Position numbers and translations under genes: made by a program. The notes under the pieces were generated by a model that was not told the DNA's origin, did no database searches, and was given only the letters and a program-made list of their open reading frames with translations. A stretch of 64,000 nt of DNA from Alitta virens (lineage: Eukaryota; Annelida; Polychaeta; Phyllodocida; Nereididae): positions 11,065,374-11,129,373 of the forward strand of contig OW028580.1 of assembly GCA_932294295.1 (NCBI GenBank), read 5' to 3'. Below are positions 1-11,256 of the stretch, piece after piece (within the stretch, counting starts at the first letter, position 1; each line of letters opens with the position of its first letter).

Positions 1-137
1 ATTAGCCTTTTGGAACGACATGGCACAGTTAAATTATCAAGAGTACACAAAAATGTAGGAAGTACATTTTTCAGTGAGATACTAGACTCACAGACCAAGC
101 CGATGAAGTAGTAATTTTGGTCAACTTAGCACAGCCA
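1..137 (+). repeat. partial satellite monomer at left edge
   Basis: This is the right half of a monomer cut by the window edge. It begins ATTAGCCTTTTGG and has TACATTTTTCAG like the monomer at 4863, but its tail reads GACCAAGCC with a private AATTTTGGTC. It shows that the array continues to the left. Confidence 0.95.
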
Positions 138-693
138 AAGAGAGGCACAGGACGAAGCGTGCATTATGATAGCCACGTGGGGCACTCGTGCGTAGCGGGG
201 TCAAGGCCGTTGCAGAGGGCCATACTGCTGACAAGAAAACAAACGACAACAACGCGACACCGAAGTGAAATACTCTATTATAGCGTTTTGGAACGACGTG
301 GCACAGTTAAATTATCAGGACTACACAAAAATGTAGGAAGTACATTTAGCAGTGAGATGCCAGACTCACAGGCCGCACCGATGAAGTAGTAAATTAGGTC
401 CACTTAGCAGAGCCAATGAGAGGCAGAGGACGAAGCGTGCATTATGATAGGCACGTGGGGCACTCGTGCATAGCGAGGTCAAGGCCGTTGTAGAGGGCCA
501 GGATGCTGACAAGAAGACAAACGACAACAACGAAACACCGAAGTGAAATACTCTATAGTAGGCTCAGGGAACGCCGTTGCACAGTTAAATTAACAAGAGT
601 ACACAAAAATGTAGGAAATACATTTATCAGTGAGATGCCAGACTCACAGGCGGCGCCGATGAAGTAGTAAGTTAGGTCCACTTAGCACAGCCA

Positions 694-971
694 ATGAGAG
701 GCAGAGGACGAAGCGTGCATTATGATAGCCACGTGGGGCACTCGTGCGTAGCAGGGTCAAGGCCGTTGCAGAAGGCCAGGATGCTGACAAGAAAACAAAC
801 GACAACAAAGCAACACCGAAGTGAAATACACTATAGTAGGCTCATGGAACGATGTTGCACAGTTAAATTATCAAGAGTACACAAAAATGTAGGAAGTGCA
901 TTTAGCAGTGAGATGCTAGACTCACAGACCAAGCCGATGAAGTAGTAATTTAGGTCAACTTAGCACAGCCA
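694..971 (+). repeat. representative 278-bp monomer (class C)
   Basis: This is one of the commonest monomer classes, found in both halves of the array (for example 3752, 5975, 16538, 24041, 41272, 51268, 58753 and 62089). Diagnostic bases are GTAGCAGGG, TTGCAGAAGG, AACAAAGCAAC, CACTATAGTAGGCTCATGG and usually a GACCAAGCC tail. Other classes use GTATCGGGG with TTGCCGAGG; GCATAGCGAGG with AAGAAGACAAAC; CGGGATCAAGG with TTAAATTAACAAG; or CCATACTGCTG / CCATAATGCAG. A closely related 278-bp monomer (the class shown in my count, differing at a few bases) has 77 G and 59 C, about 49% GC, with 14 CpG. Confidence 0.95.
729..736. promoter_or_regulatory. CCACGTGG palindrome, E-box core, present in most monomers
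   Basis: An 8-bp perfect palindrome at monomer bases 36-43 contains CACGTG, the canonical E-box recognised by bHLH factors. It is given here for one monomer and recurs at the same place in most of the 231 copies. Variants are GGCACGTGG and GTCACGTGG (core kept), and CCACATGG, ATTACATGG, GGCAAGTGG, CCTCGTGG and CCAGGAGG (core lost). Repetition alone preserves any motif the founder had, so binding is speculation. Confidence 0.25.
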
Positions 972-3900
972 AAGAGAGGCACAGGACGAAGCGTGCATTA
1001 TGATAGCCACGTGGGGCACTCGTGCGTATCGGGGTCAAGGCCGTTGCCGAGGGCCAGGATGCTGACAAGAAAACAAACGAAAACAACGCAACACCGAAGT
1101 GAAATACTCTATATTAGCCTTTTGGAACGACATGGCACAGTTAAATTATCAAGAGTACACAAAAATGTAGGAAGTGCATTTAGCAGTGAGATGCTTGACT
1201 CACAGACCAAGCCGATGAAGTAGTAATTTAGGTCAGCTTAGCAGAGCCAAAGAGAGGCACAGGACGAAGCGTGCATTATGATAGCCACGTGGGGCACTCG
1301 TGCGTAGCGGGGTCAAGGCCGTTGTAGAGGGCCAGGATGCTGACAAGAAAACTAATGACAACAACGCAACACCGAAGTTAAATACTCTATAATTGCCTTT
1401 TGGAACGACGTGGCACAGTTAAATTATCAGGAGTACACAAAAATGTAGGAAGTACATTTAGCAGTGAGATGCCAGACTCACAGGCAGCGCCGATGAAGCA
1501 GTAAGTTAGGTCCACTTAGCACAGCCAATGAGAGGCAGAGGACGAAGCGTGCATTATGATAGCCACGTGGGGCACTCGTGCGTAGCGGGGTCAAGGCCGT
1601 TGCAGAGGGCCATACTGCTGACAAGAAAACAAACGACAACAACGCGACACCGAAGTGAAATACTCTATTACAGCATTTTGGAACGACGTGGCACAGTTAA
1701 ATTATCAGGACTACACAAAAATGTAGGAAGCACATTTAGCAGTGAGATGCCAGACTCACAGGCCGCACCGATGAAGTAGTAAATTAGGTCCACTTAGCAG
1801 AGCCAATGAGAGGCAGAGGACGAAGCGTGCATTATGATAGCCACGTGGGGCACTCGTGCGTAGCAGGGTCAAGGCCGTTGCAGAAGGCCAGGATGCTGAC
1901 AAGAAAACAAACGACAACAAAGCAACACCGAAGTGAAATACACTATAGTAGGCTCATGGAACGATGTTGCACAGTTAAATTATCAAGAGTACACAAAAAT
2001 TTAGGAAGTGCATTTAGCAGTGAGATGCTAGACTCACAGACCAAGCCGATGAAGTAGTAATTTAGGTCAACTTAGCACAGCCAAAGAGAGGCACAGGACG
2101 AAGCGTGCATTATGATAGCCACGTGGGGCACTCGTGCGTATCGGGGTCAAGGCCGTTGCCGAGGGCCAAGATGCTGACAAGAAAACAAACGAAAACAACG
2201 CAACACCGAAGTGAAATACTCTATAGTAGGCTCATGGAGCGTCGTTGCACAGTTAAATTATCAAGAGTACACAAAAATGTAGGAAGTACATTTAGCAGTG
2301 AGATGCTAGACTCACAGGCCGCATCGATGAAGTAGTAAATTAGGTCCACTTAGCAGAGCCAATGAGAGGCAGAGGACGAAGCGTGCATTATGATAGCCAC
2401 GTGGGGCACTCGTGCGTAGCGGGGTCAAGGCCGTTGTAGAGGGCCAGGATGCTGACAAGAAAACAAACGACAACAACGCAACACCGAAGTGAAATACACC
2501 ATAGTAGGCTCAGGGAACGATGTTGCACAGTTAAATTATCAAGAGTACACAAAAATGTAGGAAGTGCATTTAGCAGTGAGATGCTAGACTCACAGTCCGC
2601 GCCGATGAAGTAGTAATTTAGGTCAACTTAGCACAGCCAAAGAGAGGCACAGGACGAAGCGTGCATTATGATAGCCACGTGGGGCACTCGTGCGTATCGG
2701 GGTCAAGGCCGTTGCCGAGGGCCAAGATGCTGACAAGAAAACAAACGAAAACAACGCAACACCGAAGTGAAATACTCTATATTAGCCTTTTGGGACGACA
2801 TGGCACAGTTAAATTATCAAGAGTACACAAAAATGTAGGAAGTGCATTTAGAAGTGAGATGCTTGACTCACAGACCAAGCCGATGAAGTAGTAATTTAGG
2901 TCAACTTAGCAGAGCCAAAGAGAGGCACAGGACGAAGCGTGCATTATGATAGCCACGTGGGGCACTCGTGCGTAGCGGGGTCAAGGCCGTTGTAGAGGGC
3001 CAGGATGCTGACAAGAAAACTAATGACAACAACGCAACACCGAAGTTAAATACTCTATAATTGCCTTTTGGAACGACGTGGCACAGTTAAATTATCAGGA
3101 GTACACAAAAATGTAGGAAGTACATTAAGCAGTGAGATGCCAGACTCACAGGCAGCGCCGATGAAGCAGTAAGTTAGGTCCACTTAGCACAGCCAATGAG
3201 AGGCAGAGGACGAAGCGTGCATTATGATAGCCACGTGGGGCACTCGTGCGTAGCGGGGTCAAGGCCGTTGCAGAGGGCCATACTGCTGACAAGAAAACAA
3301 ACGACAACAACGCGACACCGAAGTGAAATACTCTATTATAGCATTTTGGAACGACGTGGCACAGTTAAATTATCAGGACTACACAAAAATGTAGGAAGCA
3401 CATTTAGCAGTGAGATGCCAGACTCACAGGCCGCACCGATGAAGTAGTAAATTAGGTCCACTTAGCAGAGCCAATGAGAGGCAGAGGACGAAGCGTGCAT
3501 TATGATAGCCACGTGGGGCACTCGTGCGTAGCGGGATCAAGGCCGTTGTAGAGGGCCAGGATGCTGACAAGAAAACAAACGACAACAACGAAACACAGAA
3601 GTGAAATACTCTATAGTAGGCTCAGGGAACGCCGTTGCACAGTTAAATTAACAAGAGTACACAAAAATGTAGGAAATACATTTATCAGTGAGATGGCAGA
3701 CTCACAGGCGGCGCCGATGAAGTAGTAAGTTAGGTCCACTTAGCACAGCCAATGAGAGGCAGAGGACGAAGCGTGCATTATGATAGCCACGTGGGGCACT
3801 CGTGCGTAGCAGGGTCAAGGCCGTTGCAGAAGGCCAGGATGCTGACAAGAAAACAAACGACAACAAAGCAACACCGAAGTGAAATACACTATAGTAGGCT

Positions 3901-4585
3901 CATGGAACGATGTTGCACAGTTAAATTATCAAGAGTACACAAAAATGTAGGAAGTGCATTTAGCAGTGAGATGCTAGACTCACAGACCAAGCCGATGAAG
4001 TAGTAATTTAGGTCAACTTAGCAGAGCCAAAGAGAGGCACAGGACGAAGCGTGCATTATGATAGCCACGTGGGGCACTCGTGCGTATCGGGGTCAAGGCC
4101 GTTGCCGAGGGCCAGGATGCTGACAAGAAAACAAACGAAAACAATGCAACACCGAAGTGAAATACTCTATAGTAGGCTCATGGAACGTCGTTGCACAGTT
4201 AAATTATCAAGAGTACACAAAAATGTAGGAAGTACATTTAGCAGTGAGATGCTAGACTCACAGGCCGCACCGATGAAGTAGTAAATTAGGTCCACTTAGC
4301 AGAGCCAATGAGAGGCAGAGGACGAAGCGTGCATTATGATAGCCACGTGGGGCACTCGTGCGTAGCGGGGTCAAGGCCGTTGTAGAGGGCCAGGATGCTG
4401 ACAAGAAAACAAACGACAACAACGCAACACCGAAGTGAAATACTCTATTATAGCGTTTTGGAACGACGTGGTACAGTTAAATTATCAGGACTACACAAAA
4501 ATGTATGAAGTACATTTAGCAGTGAGATGCTAGACTCACAGGCCACGCCGATGAAGTAGTAGGTTAGGTCCACTTAGCACAGCCA

Positions 4586-4862
4586 ATGAGAGGCAGAGGA
4601 CGAAGCCTGCATTATCATAGCCACGTGGGGCACTCGTGCGTAGCGGGGTCAAGGCCGTTGCAGGGGCCAGGATGCTGACAAGAAAACAAACGACAACAAC
4701 GCAACACCGAAGTGAAATACATTATAGTAGGCTCATGGAACCTCGTTGCACAGTTAAATTATCAAGAGTACACAAAAATGTAGGAAGTACATTTAGCAGT
4801 GAGATGCCAGACTCACAGGCAGCGCCGATGAAGCAGTAAGTTAGGTCCACTTAGCAGAGCCA
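4586..4862 (+). repeat. 277-bp monomer, 1-bp loss (TTGCAGGGGCC)
   Basis: TTGCAGAGGGCC has become TTGCAGGGGCC, and the head reads GCCTGCATTATCATAGCC. The corresponding monomer at 10423 has TTGCAGAAGGCC instead, so the two HOR copies differ here. Confidence 0.92.
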
Positions 4863-5418
4863 ATGAGAGGCGGAGGAAGAAGCGTGCATTATGATAGGCA
4901 CGTGGGGCACTCGTGCGTATCGGGGTCAAGGCCGTTGCCGAGGGCCAGGATGCTGACAAGAAAACAAACGAAAACAACGCAACACCGAAGTGAAATACTC
5001 TATATTAGCCTTTTGGAACGACATGGCACAGTTAAATTATCAAGAGTACACAAAAATGTAGGAAGTACATTTTTCAGTGAGATGCTAGACTCACAGGCCA
5101 CGCCGATGAAGTAGTAGGTTAGGTCCACTTAGCACAGCCAATGAGAGGCAGAGGACGAAGCCTGCATTATGATAGCCACGTGGGGCACTCGTGCGTAGCG
5201 GGGTCAAGGCCGTTGCAGAGGGCCAGGATGCTGACAAGAAAACAAACGACAACAACGCAACACCGAAGTGAAATACATTATAGTAGGCTCATGGAACCTC
5301 GTTGCACAGTTAAATTATCAAGAGTACACAAAAATGTAGGAAGTACATTTAGCAGTGAGATGCCAGACTCACAGGCAGCGCCGATGAAGCAGTAAGTTAG
5401 GTCCACTTAGCACAGCCA

Positions 5419-8400
5419 ATGAGAGGCAGAGGACGAAGCGTGCATTATGATAGCCACGTGGGGCACTCGTGCGTAGCGGGGTCAAGGCCGTTGCAGAGGG
5501 CCATACTGCTGACAAGAAAACAAACGACAACAACGCGACACCGAAGTGAAATACTCTATTATAGCGTTTTGGAACGACGTGGCACAGTTAAATTATCAGG
5601 ACTACACAAAAATGTAGGAAGTACATTTAGCAGTGAGATGCCAGACTCACAGGCCGCACCGATGAAGTAGTAAATTAGGTCCACTTAGCAGAGCCAATGA
5701 GAGGCAGAGGACGAAGCGTGCATTATGATAGGCACGTGGGGCACTCGTGCATAGCGAGGTCAAGGCCGTTGTAGAGGGCCAGGATGCTGACAAGAAGACA
5801 AACGACAACAACGAAACACCGAAGTGAAATACTCTATAGTAGGCTCAGGGAACGCCGTTGCACAGTTAAATTAACAAGAGTACACAAAAATGTAGGAAAT
5901 ACATTTATCAGTGAGATGCCAGACTCACAGGCGGCGCCGATGAAGTAGTAAGTTAGGTCCACTTAGCACAGCCAATGAGAGGCAGAGGACGAAGCGTGCA
6001 TTATGATAGCCACGTGGGGCACTCGTGCGTAGCAGGGTCAAGGCCGTTGCAGAAGGCCAGGATGCTGACAAGAAAACAAACGACAACAAAGCAACACCGA
6101 AGTGAAATACACTATAGTAGGCTCATGGAACGATGTTGCACAGTTAAATTATCAAGAGTACACAAAAATGTAGGAAGTGCATTTAGCAGTGAGATGCTAG
6201 ACTCACAGACCAAGCCGATGAAGTAGTAATTTAGGTCAACTTAGCACAGCCAAAGAGAGGCACAGGACGAAGCGTGCATTATGATAGCCACGTGGGGCAC
6301 TCGTGCGTATCGGGGTCAAGGCCGTTGCCGAGGGCCAGGATGCTGACAAGAAAACAAACGAAAACAACGCAACACCGAAGTGAAATACTCTATATTAGCC
6401 TTTTGGAACGACATGGCACAGTTAAATTATCAAGAGTACACAAAAATGTAGGAAGTGCATTTAGCAGTGAGATGCTTGACTCACAGACCAAGCCGATGAA
6501 GTAGTAATTTAGGTCAGCTTAGCAGAGCCAAAGAGAGGCACAGGACGAAGCGTGCATTATGATAGCCACGTGGGGCACTCGTGCGTAGCGGGGTCAAGGC
6601 CGTTGTAGAGGGCCAGGATGCTGACAAGAAAACTAATGACAACAACGCAACACCGAAGTTAAATACTCTATAATTGCCTTTTGGAACGACGTGGCACAGT
6701 TAAATTATCAGGAGTACACAAAAATGTAGGAAGTACATTTAGCAGTGAGATGCCAGACTCACAGGCAGCGCCGATGAAGCAGTAAGTTAGGTCCACTTAG
6801 CACAGCCAATGAGAGGCAGAGGACGAAGCGTGCATTATGATAGCCACGTGGGGCACTCGTGCGTAGCGGGGTCAAGGCCGTTGCAGAGGGCCATACTGCT
6901 GACAAGAAAACAAACGACAACAACGCGACACCGAAGTGAAATACTCTATTACAGCATTTTGGAACGACGTGGCACAGTTAAATTATCAGGACTACACAAA
7001 AATGTAGGAAGCACATTTAGCAGTGAGATGCCAGACTCACAGGCCGCACCGATGAAGTAGTAAATTAGGTCCACTTAGCAGAGCCAATGAGAGGCAGAGG
7101 ACGAAGCGTGCATTATGATAGCCACGTGGGGCACTCGTGCGTAGCAGGGTCAAGGCCGTTGCAGAAGGCCAGGATGCTGACAAGAAAACAAACGACAACA
7201 AAGCAACACCGAAGTGAAATACACTATAGTAGGCTCATGGAACGATGTTGCACAGTTAAATTATCAAGAGTACACAAAAATTTAGGAAGTGCATTTAGCA
7301 GTGAGATGCTAGACTCACAGACCAAGCCGATGAAGTAGTAATTTAGGTCAACTTAGCACAGCCAAAGAGAGGCACAGGACGAAGCGTGCATTATGATAGC
7401 CACGTGGGGCACTCGTGCGTATCGGGGTCAAGGCCGTTGCCGAGGGCCAAGATGCTGACAAGAAAACAAACGAAAACAACGCAACACCGAAGTGAAATAC
7501 TCTATAGTAGGCTCATGGAGCGTCGTTGCACAGTTAAATTATCAAGAGTACACAAAAATGTAGGAAGTACATTTAGCAGTGAGATGCTAGACTCACAGGC
7601 CGCACCGATGAAGTAGTAAATTAGGTCCACTTAGCAGAGCCAATGAGAGGCAGAGGACGAAGCGTGCATTATGATAGCCACGTGGGGCACTCGTGCGTAG
7701 CGGGGTCAAGGCCGTTGTAGAGGGCCAGGATGCTGACAAGAAAACAAACGACAACAACGCAACACCGAAGTGAAATACACCATAGTAGGCTCAGGGAACG
7801 ATGTTGCACAGTTAAATTATCAAGAGTACACAAAAATGTAGGAAGTGCATTTAGCAGTGAGATGCTAGACTCACAGTCCGCGCCGATGAAGTAGTAATTT
7901 AGGTCAACTTAGCACAGCCAAAGAGAGGCACAGGACGAAGCGTGCATTATGATAGCCACGTGGGGCACTCGTGCGTATCGGGGTCAAGGCCGTTGCCGAG
8001 GGCCAAGATGCTGACAAGAAAACAAACGAAAACAACGCAACACCGAAGTGAAATACTCTATATTAGCCTTTTGGGACGACATGGCACAGTTAAATTATCA
8101 AGAGTACACAAAAATGTAGGAAGTGCATTTAGAAGTGAGATGCTTGACTCACAGACCAAGCCGATGAAGTAGTAATTTAGGTCAACTTAGCAGAGCCAAA
8201 GAGAGGCACAGGACGAAGCGTGCATTATGATAGCCACGTGGGGCACTCGTGCGTAGCGGGGTCAAGGCCGTTGTAGAGGGCCAGGATGCTGACAAGAAAA
8301 CTAATGACAACAACGCAACACCGAAGTTAAATACTCTATAATTGCCTTTTGGAACGACGTGGCACAGTTAAATTATCAGGAGTACACAAAAATGTAGGAA

Positions 8401-11256
8401 GTACATTAAGCAGTGAGATGCCAGACTCACAGGCAGCGCCGATGAAGCAGTAAGTTAGGTCCACTTAGCACAGCCAATGAGAGGCAGAGGACGAAGCGTG
8501 CATTATGATAGCCACGTGGGGCACTCGTGCGTAGCGGGGTCAAGGCCGTTGCAGAGGGCCATACTGCTGACAAGAAAACAAACGACAACAACGCGACACC
8601 GAAGTGAAATACTCTATTATAGCATTTTGGAACGACGTGGCACAGTTAAATTATCAGGACTACACAAAAATGTAGGAAGCACATTTAGCAGTGAGATGCC
8701 AGACTCACAGGCCGCACCGATGAAGTAGTAAATTAGGTCCACTTAGCAGAGCCAATGAGAGGCAGAGGACGAAGCGTGCATTATGATAGCCACGTGGGGC
8801 ACTCGTGCGTAGCGGGATCAAGGCCGTTGTAGAGGGCCAGGATGCTGACAAGAAAACAAACGACAACAACGAAACACAGAAGTGAAATACTCTATAGTAG
8901 GCTCAGGGAACGCCGTTGCACAGTTAAATTAACAAGAGTACACAAAAATGTAGGAAATACATTTATCAGTGAGATGGCAGACTCACAGGCGGCGCCGATG
9001 AAGTAGTAAGTTAGGTCCACTTAGCACAGCCAATGAGAGGCAGAGGACGAAGCGTGCATTATGATAGCCACGTGGGGCACTCGTGCGTAGCAGGGTCAAG
9101 GCCGTTGCAGAAGGCCAGGATGCTGACAAGAAAACAAACGACAACAAAGCAACACCGAAGTGAAATACACTATAGTAGGCTCATGGAACGATGTTGCACA
9201 GTTAAATTATCAAGAGTACACAAAAATGTAGGAAGTGCATTTAGCAGTGAGATGCTAGACTCACAGACCAAGCCGATGAAGTAGTAATTTAGGTCAACTT
9301 AGCAGAGCCAAAGAGAGGCACAGGACGAAGCGTGCATTATGATAGCCACGTGGGGCACTCGTGCGTATCGGGGTCAAGGCCGTTGCCGAGGGCCAGGATG
9401 CTGACAAGAAAACAAACGAAAACAATGCAACACCGAAGTGAAATACTCTATAGTAGGCTCATGGAACGTCGTTGCACAGTTAAATTATCAAGAGTACACA
9501 AAAATGTAGGAAGTACATTTAGCAGTGAGATGCTAGACTCACAGGCCGCACCGATGAAGTAGTAAATTAGGTCCACTTAGCAGAGCCAATGAGAGGCAGA
9601 GGACGAAGCGTGCATTATGATAGCCACGTGGGGCACTCGTGCGTAGCGGGGTCAAGGCCGTTGTAGAGGGCCAGGATGCTGACAAGAAAACAAACGACAA
9701 CAACGCAACACCGAAGTGAAATACTCTATTATAGCGTTTTGGAACGACGAGGAACAGTTAAATTATCAGGAGTACACAAAAATGTAGGAAGTACATTTAG
9801 CAGTGAGATGCCAGACTCACAGGCCGCACCGATGAAGTAGTAAATTAGGTCCACTTAGCAGAGCCAATGAGAGGCAGAGGACGAAGCGTGCATTATGATA
9901 GCCACGTGGGGCACTCGTGCATAGCGAAGTCAAGGCCGTTGTAGAGGGCCAGGATGCTGACAAGAAGACAAATGACAACAACGCAACACCGAAGTGAAAT
10001 ACTCTATTATAGCGTTTTGGAACGACGCGGCACAGTTAAATTATCAAGAGTACACAAAAATGTAGGAAGTGCATTTAGCAGTGAGATGCTAGACTCACAG
10101 GCCAGGCCGATGAAGTAGTAGGTTAGGTCCACTTAGCACAGCCAATGAGAGGCAGAGGACGAAGCGTGCATTATGATAGCCACGTGGGGCACTCGTGCGT
10201 AGCGGGGTCAAGGCCGTTGCAGAGGGCCATACTGCTGACAAGAAAACAAACGACAACAACGCGACACCGAAGTGAAATACTCTATTATAGCGTTTTGGAA
10301 CGACGTGGTACAGTTAAATTATCAGGACTACACAAAAATGTATGAAGTACATTTAGCAGTGAGATGCTAGACTCACAGGCCACGCCGATGAAGTAGTAGG
10401 TTAGGTCCACTTAGCACAGCCAATGAGAGGCAGAGGACGAAGCCTGCATTATCATAGCCACGTGGGGCACTCGTGCGTAGCGGGGTCAAGGCCGTTGCAG
10501 AAGGCCAGGATGCTGACAAGAAAACAAACGACAACAACGCAACACCGAAGTGAAATACATTATAGTAGGCTCATGGAACCTCGTTGCACAGTTAAATTAT
10601 CAAGAGTACACAAAAATGTAGGAAGTACATTTAGCAGTGAGATGCCAGACTCACAGGCAGCGCCGATGAAGCAGTAAGTTAGGTCCACTTAGCAGAGCCA
10701 ATGAGAGGCAGAGGACGAAGCGTGCATTATGATAGGCACGTGGGGCACTCGTGCGTATCGGGGTCAAGGCCGTTGCCGAGGGCCAGGATGCTGACAAGAA
10801 AACAAACGAAAACAACGCAACACCGAAGTGAAATACTCTATATTAGCCTTTTGGAACGACATGGCACAGTTAAATTATCAAGAGTACACAAAAATGTAGG
10901 AAGTACATTTTTCAGTGAGATGCTAGATTCACAGGCCACGCCGATGAAGTAGTAGGTTAGGTCCACTTAGCACAGCCAATGAGAGGCAGAGGACGAAGCC
11001 TGCATTATGATAGCCACATGGGGCACTCGTGCGTAGCGGGGTCAAGGCCGTTGCAGAGGGCCAGGATGCTGACAAGAAAACAAACGACAACAACGCAACA
11101 CCGAAGTGAAATACATTATAGTAGGCTCATGGAACCTCGTTGCACAGTTAAATTATCAAGAGTACACAAAAATGTAGGAAGTACATTTAGCAGTGAGATG
11201 CCAGACTCACAGGCAGCGCCGATGAAGCAGTAAGTTAGGTCCACTTAGCACAGCCA
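5419..11256 (+). repeat. Left-domain HOR unit 2, 21 monomers, 5,838 bp
   Basis: The first 15 monomers copy unit 1 in order. The unit then contains two monomers missing from unit 1: one with GACGAGGAACAG (9589) and one with GCATAGCGAAG (9867). It rejoins the unit 1 order at 10145. Length is exactly 21 x 278. The stretch 8199-11256 is repeated once more at 12647-15703 (offset 4,448, then 4,447). Confidence 0.9.

Larger units (their letters stand above)
138..5418 (+). repeat. Left-domain HOR unit 1, 19 monomers, 5,281 bp
   Basis: The unit opens with the CCATACTGCTG marker monomer, which also recurs inside at 1528 and 3196. Bases 138 to about 4470 reappear at an offset of 5,281 bp (5419 to about 9750) with very few changes, such as GCATCGATG at about 2326 against GCACCGATG in the second copy. 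The last five monomers (4308-5418) carry GTGGTACAG, GCCTGCATTATC and TTTTTCAG variants and match 10145-11256. Length is 19 x 278 minus 1, the lost base lying in the monomer at 4586. Confidence 0.9.

Noticed and set aside
744..760. CENP-B-box-like sequence, CTCGTGCGTAGCGGG, in many monomers
   Set aside because: It matches seven of the nine essential positions of the box (TTCG, A, CGGG). By my estimate a match that good is expected by chance about 0.7 times in 278 bp on two strands, and the GCAGGG and GCGAGG classes break it further. Not supportable as a CENP-B site.
694..945. Open frames of 76-84 codons on the plus strand in most monomers, as a possible multicopy small-protein gene family
   Set aside because: The period of 278 is not divisible by three, so copies cannot be read through. 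Many monomers have TTGTAGAGG, an in-frame stop at the same codon, and 1-, 2- and 71-bp indels break others without any sign of being selected against. Openness is simply inherited from the founder monomer.
955..975. Pol III A-box-like TAGCACAGCCAA before each monomer start
   Set aside because: It matches the A-box consensus imperfectly at its end, and no B-box-like sequence or T-run terminator lies at a suitable distance.
4565..4572. GGTTAGG as an arthropod-type telomere repeat fragment
   Set aside because: Only about one and a half TTAGG units occur, and only in monomers with the GTAGTAGG tail. There is no run of telomere repeats in the window.
4586..4862. The 277-bp monomers as pseudogenes, because the open frame starts later
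   Set aside because: The shortened frame follows from a single-base loss in a non-coding monomer, so the pseudogene label would imply a gene that is not supported.
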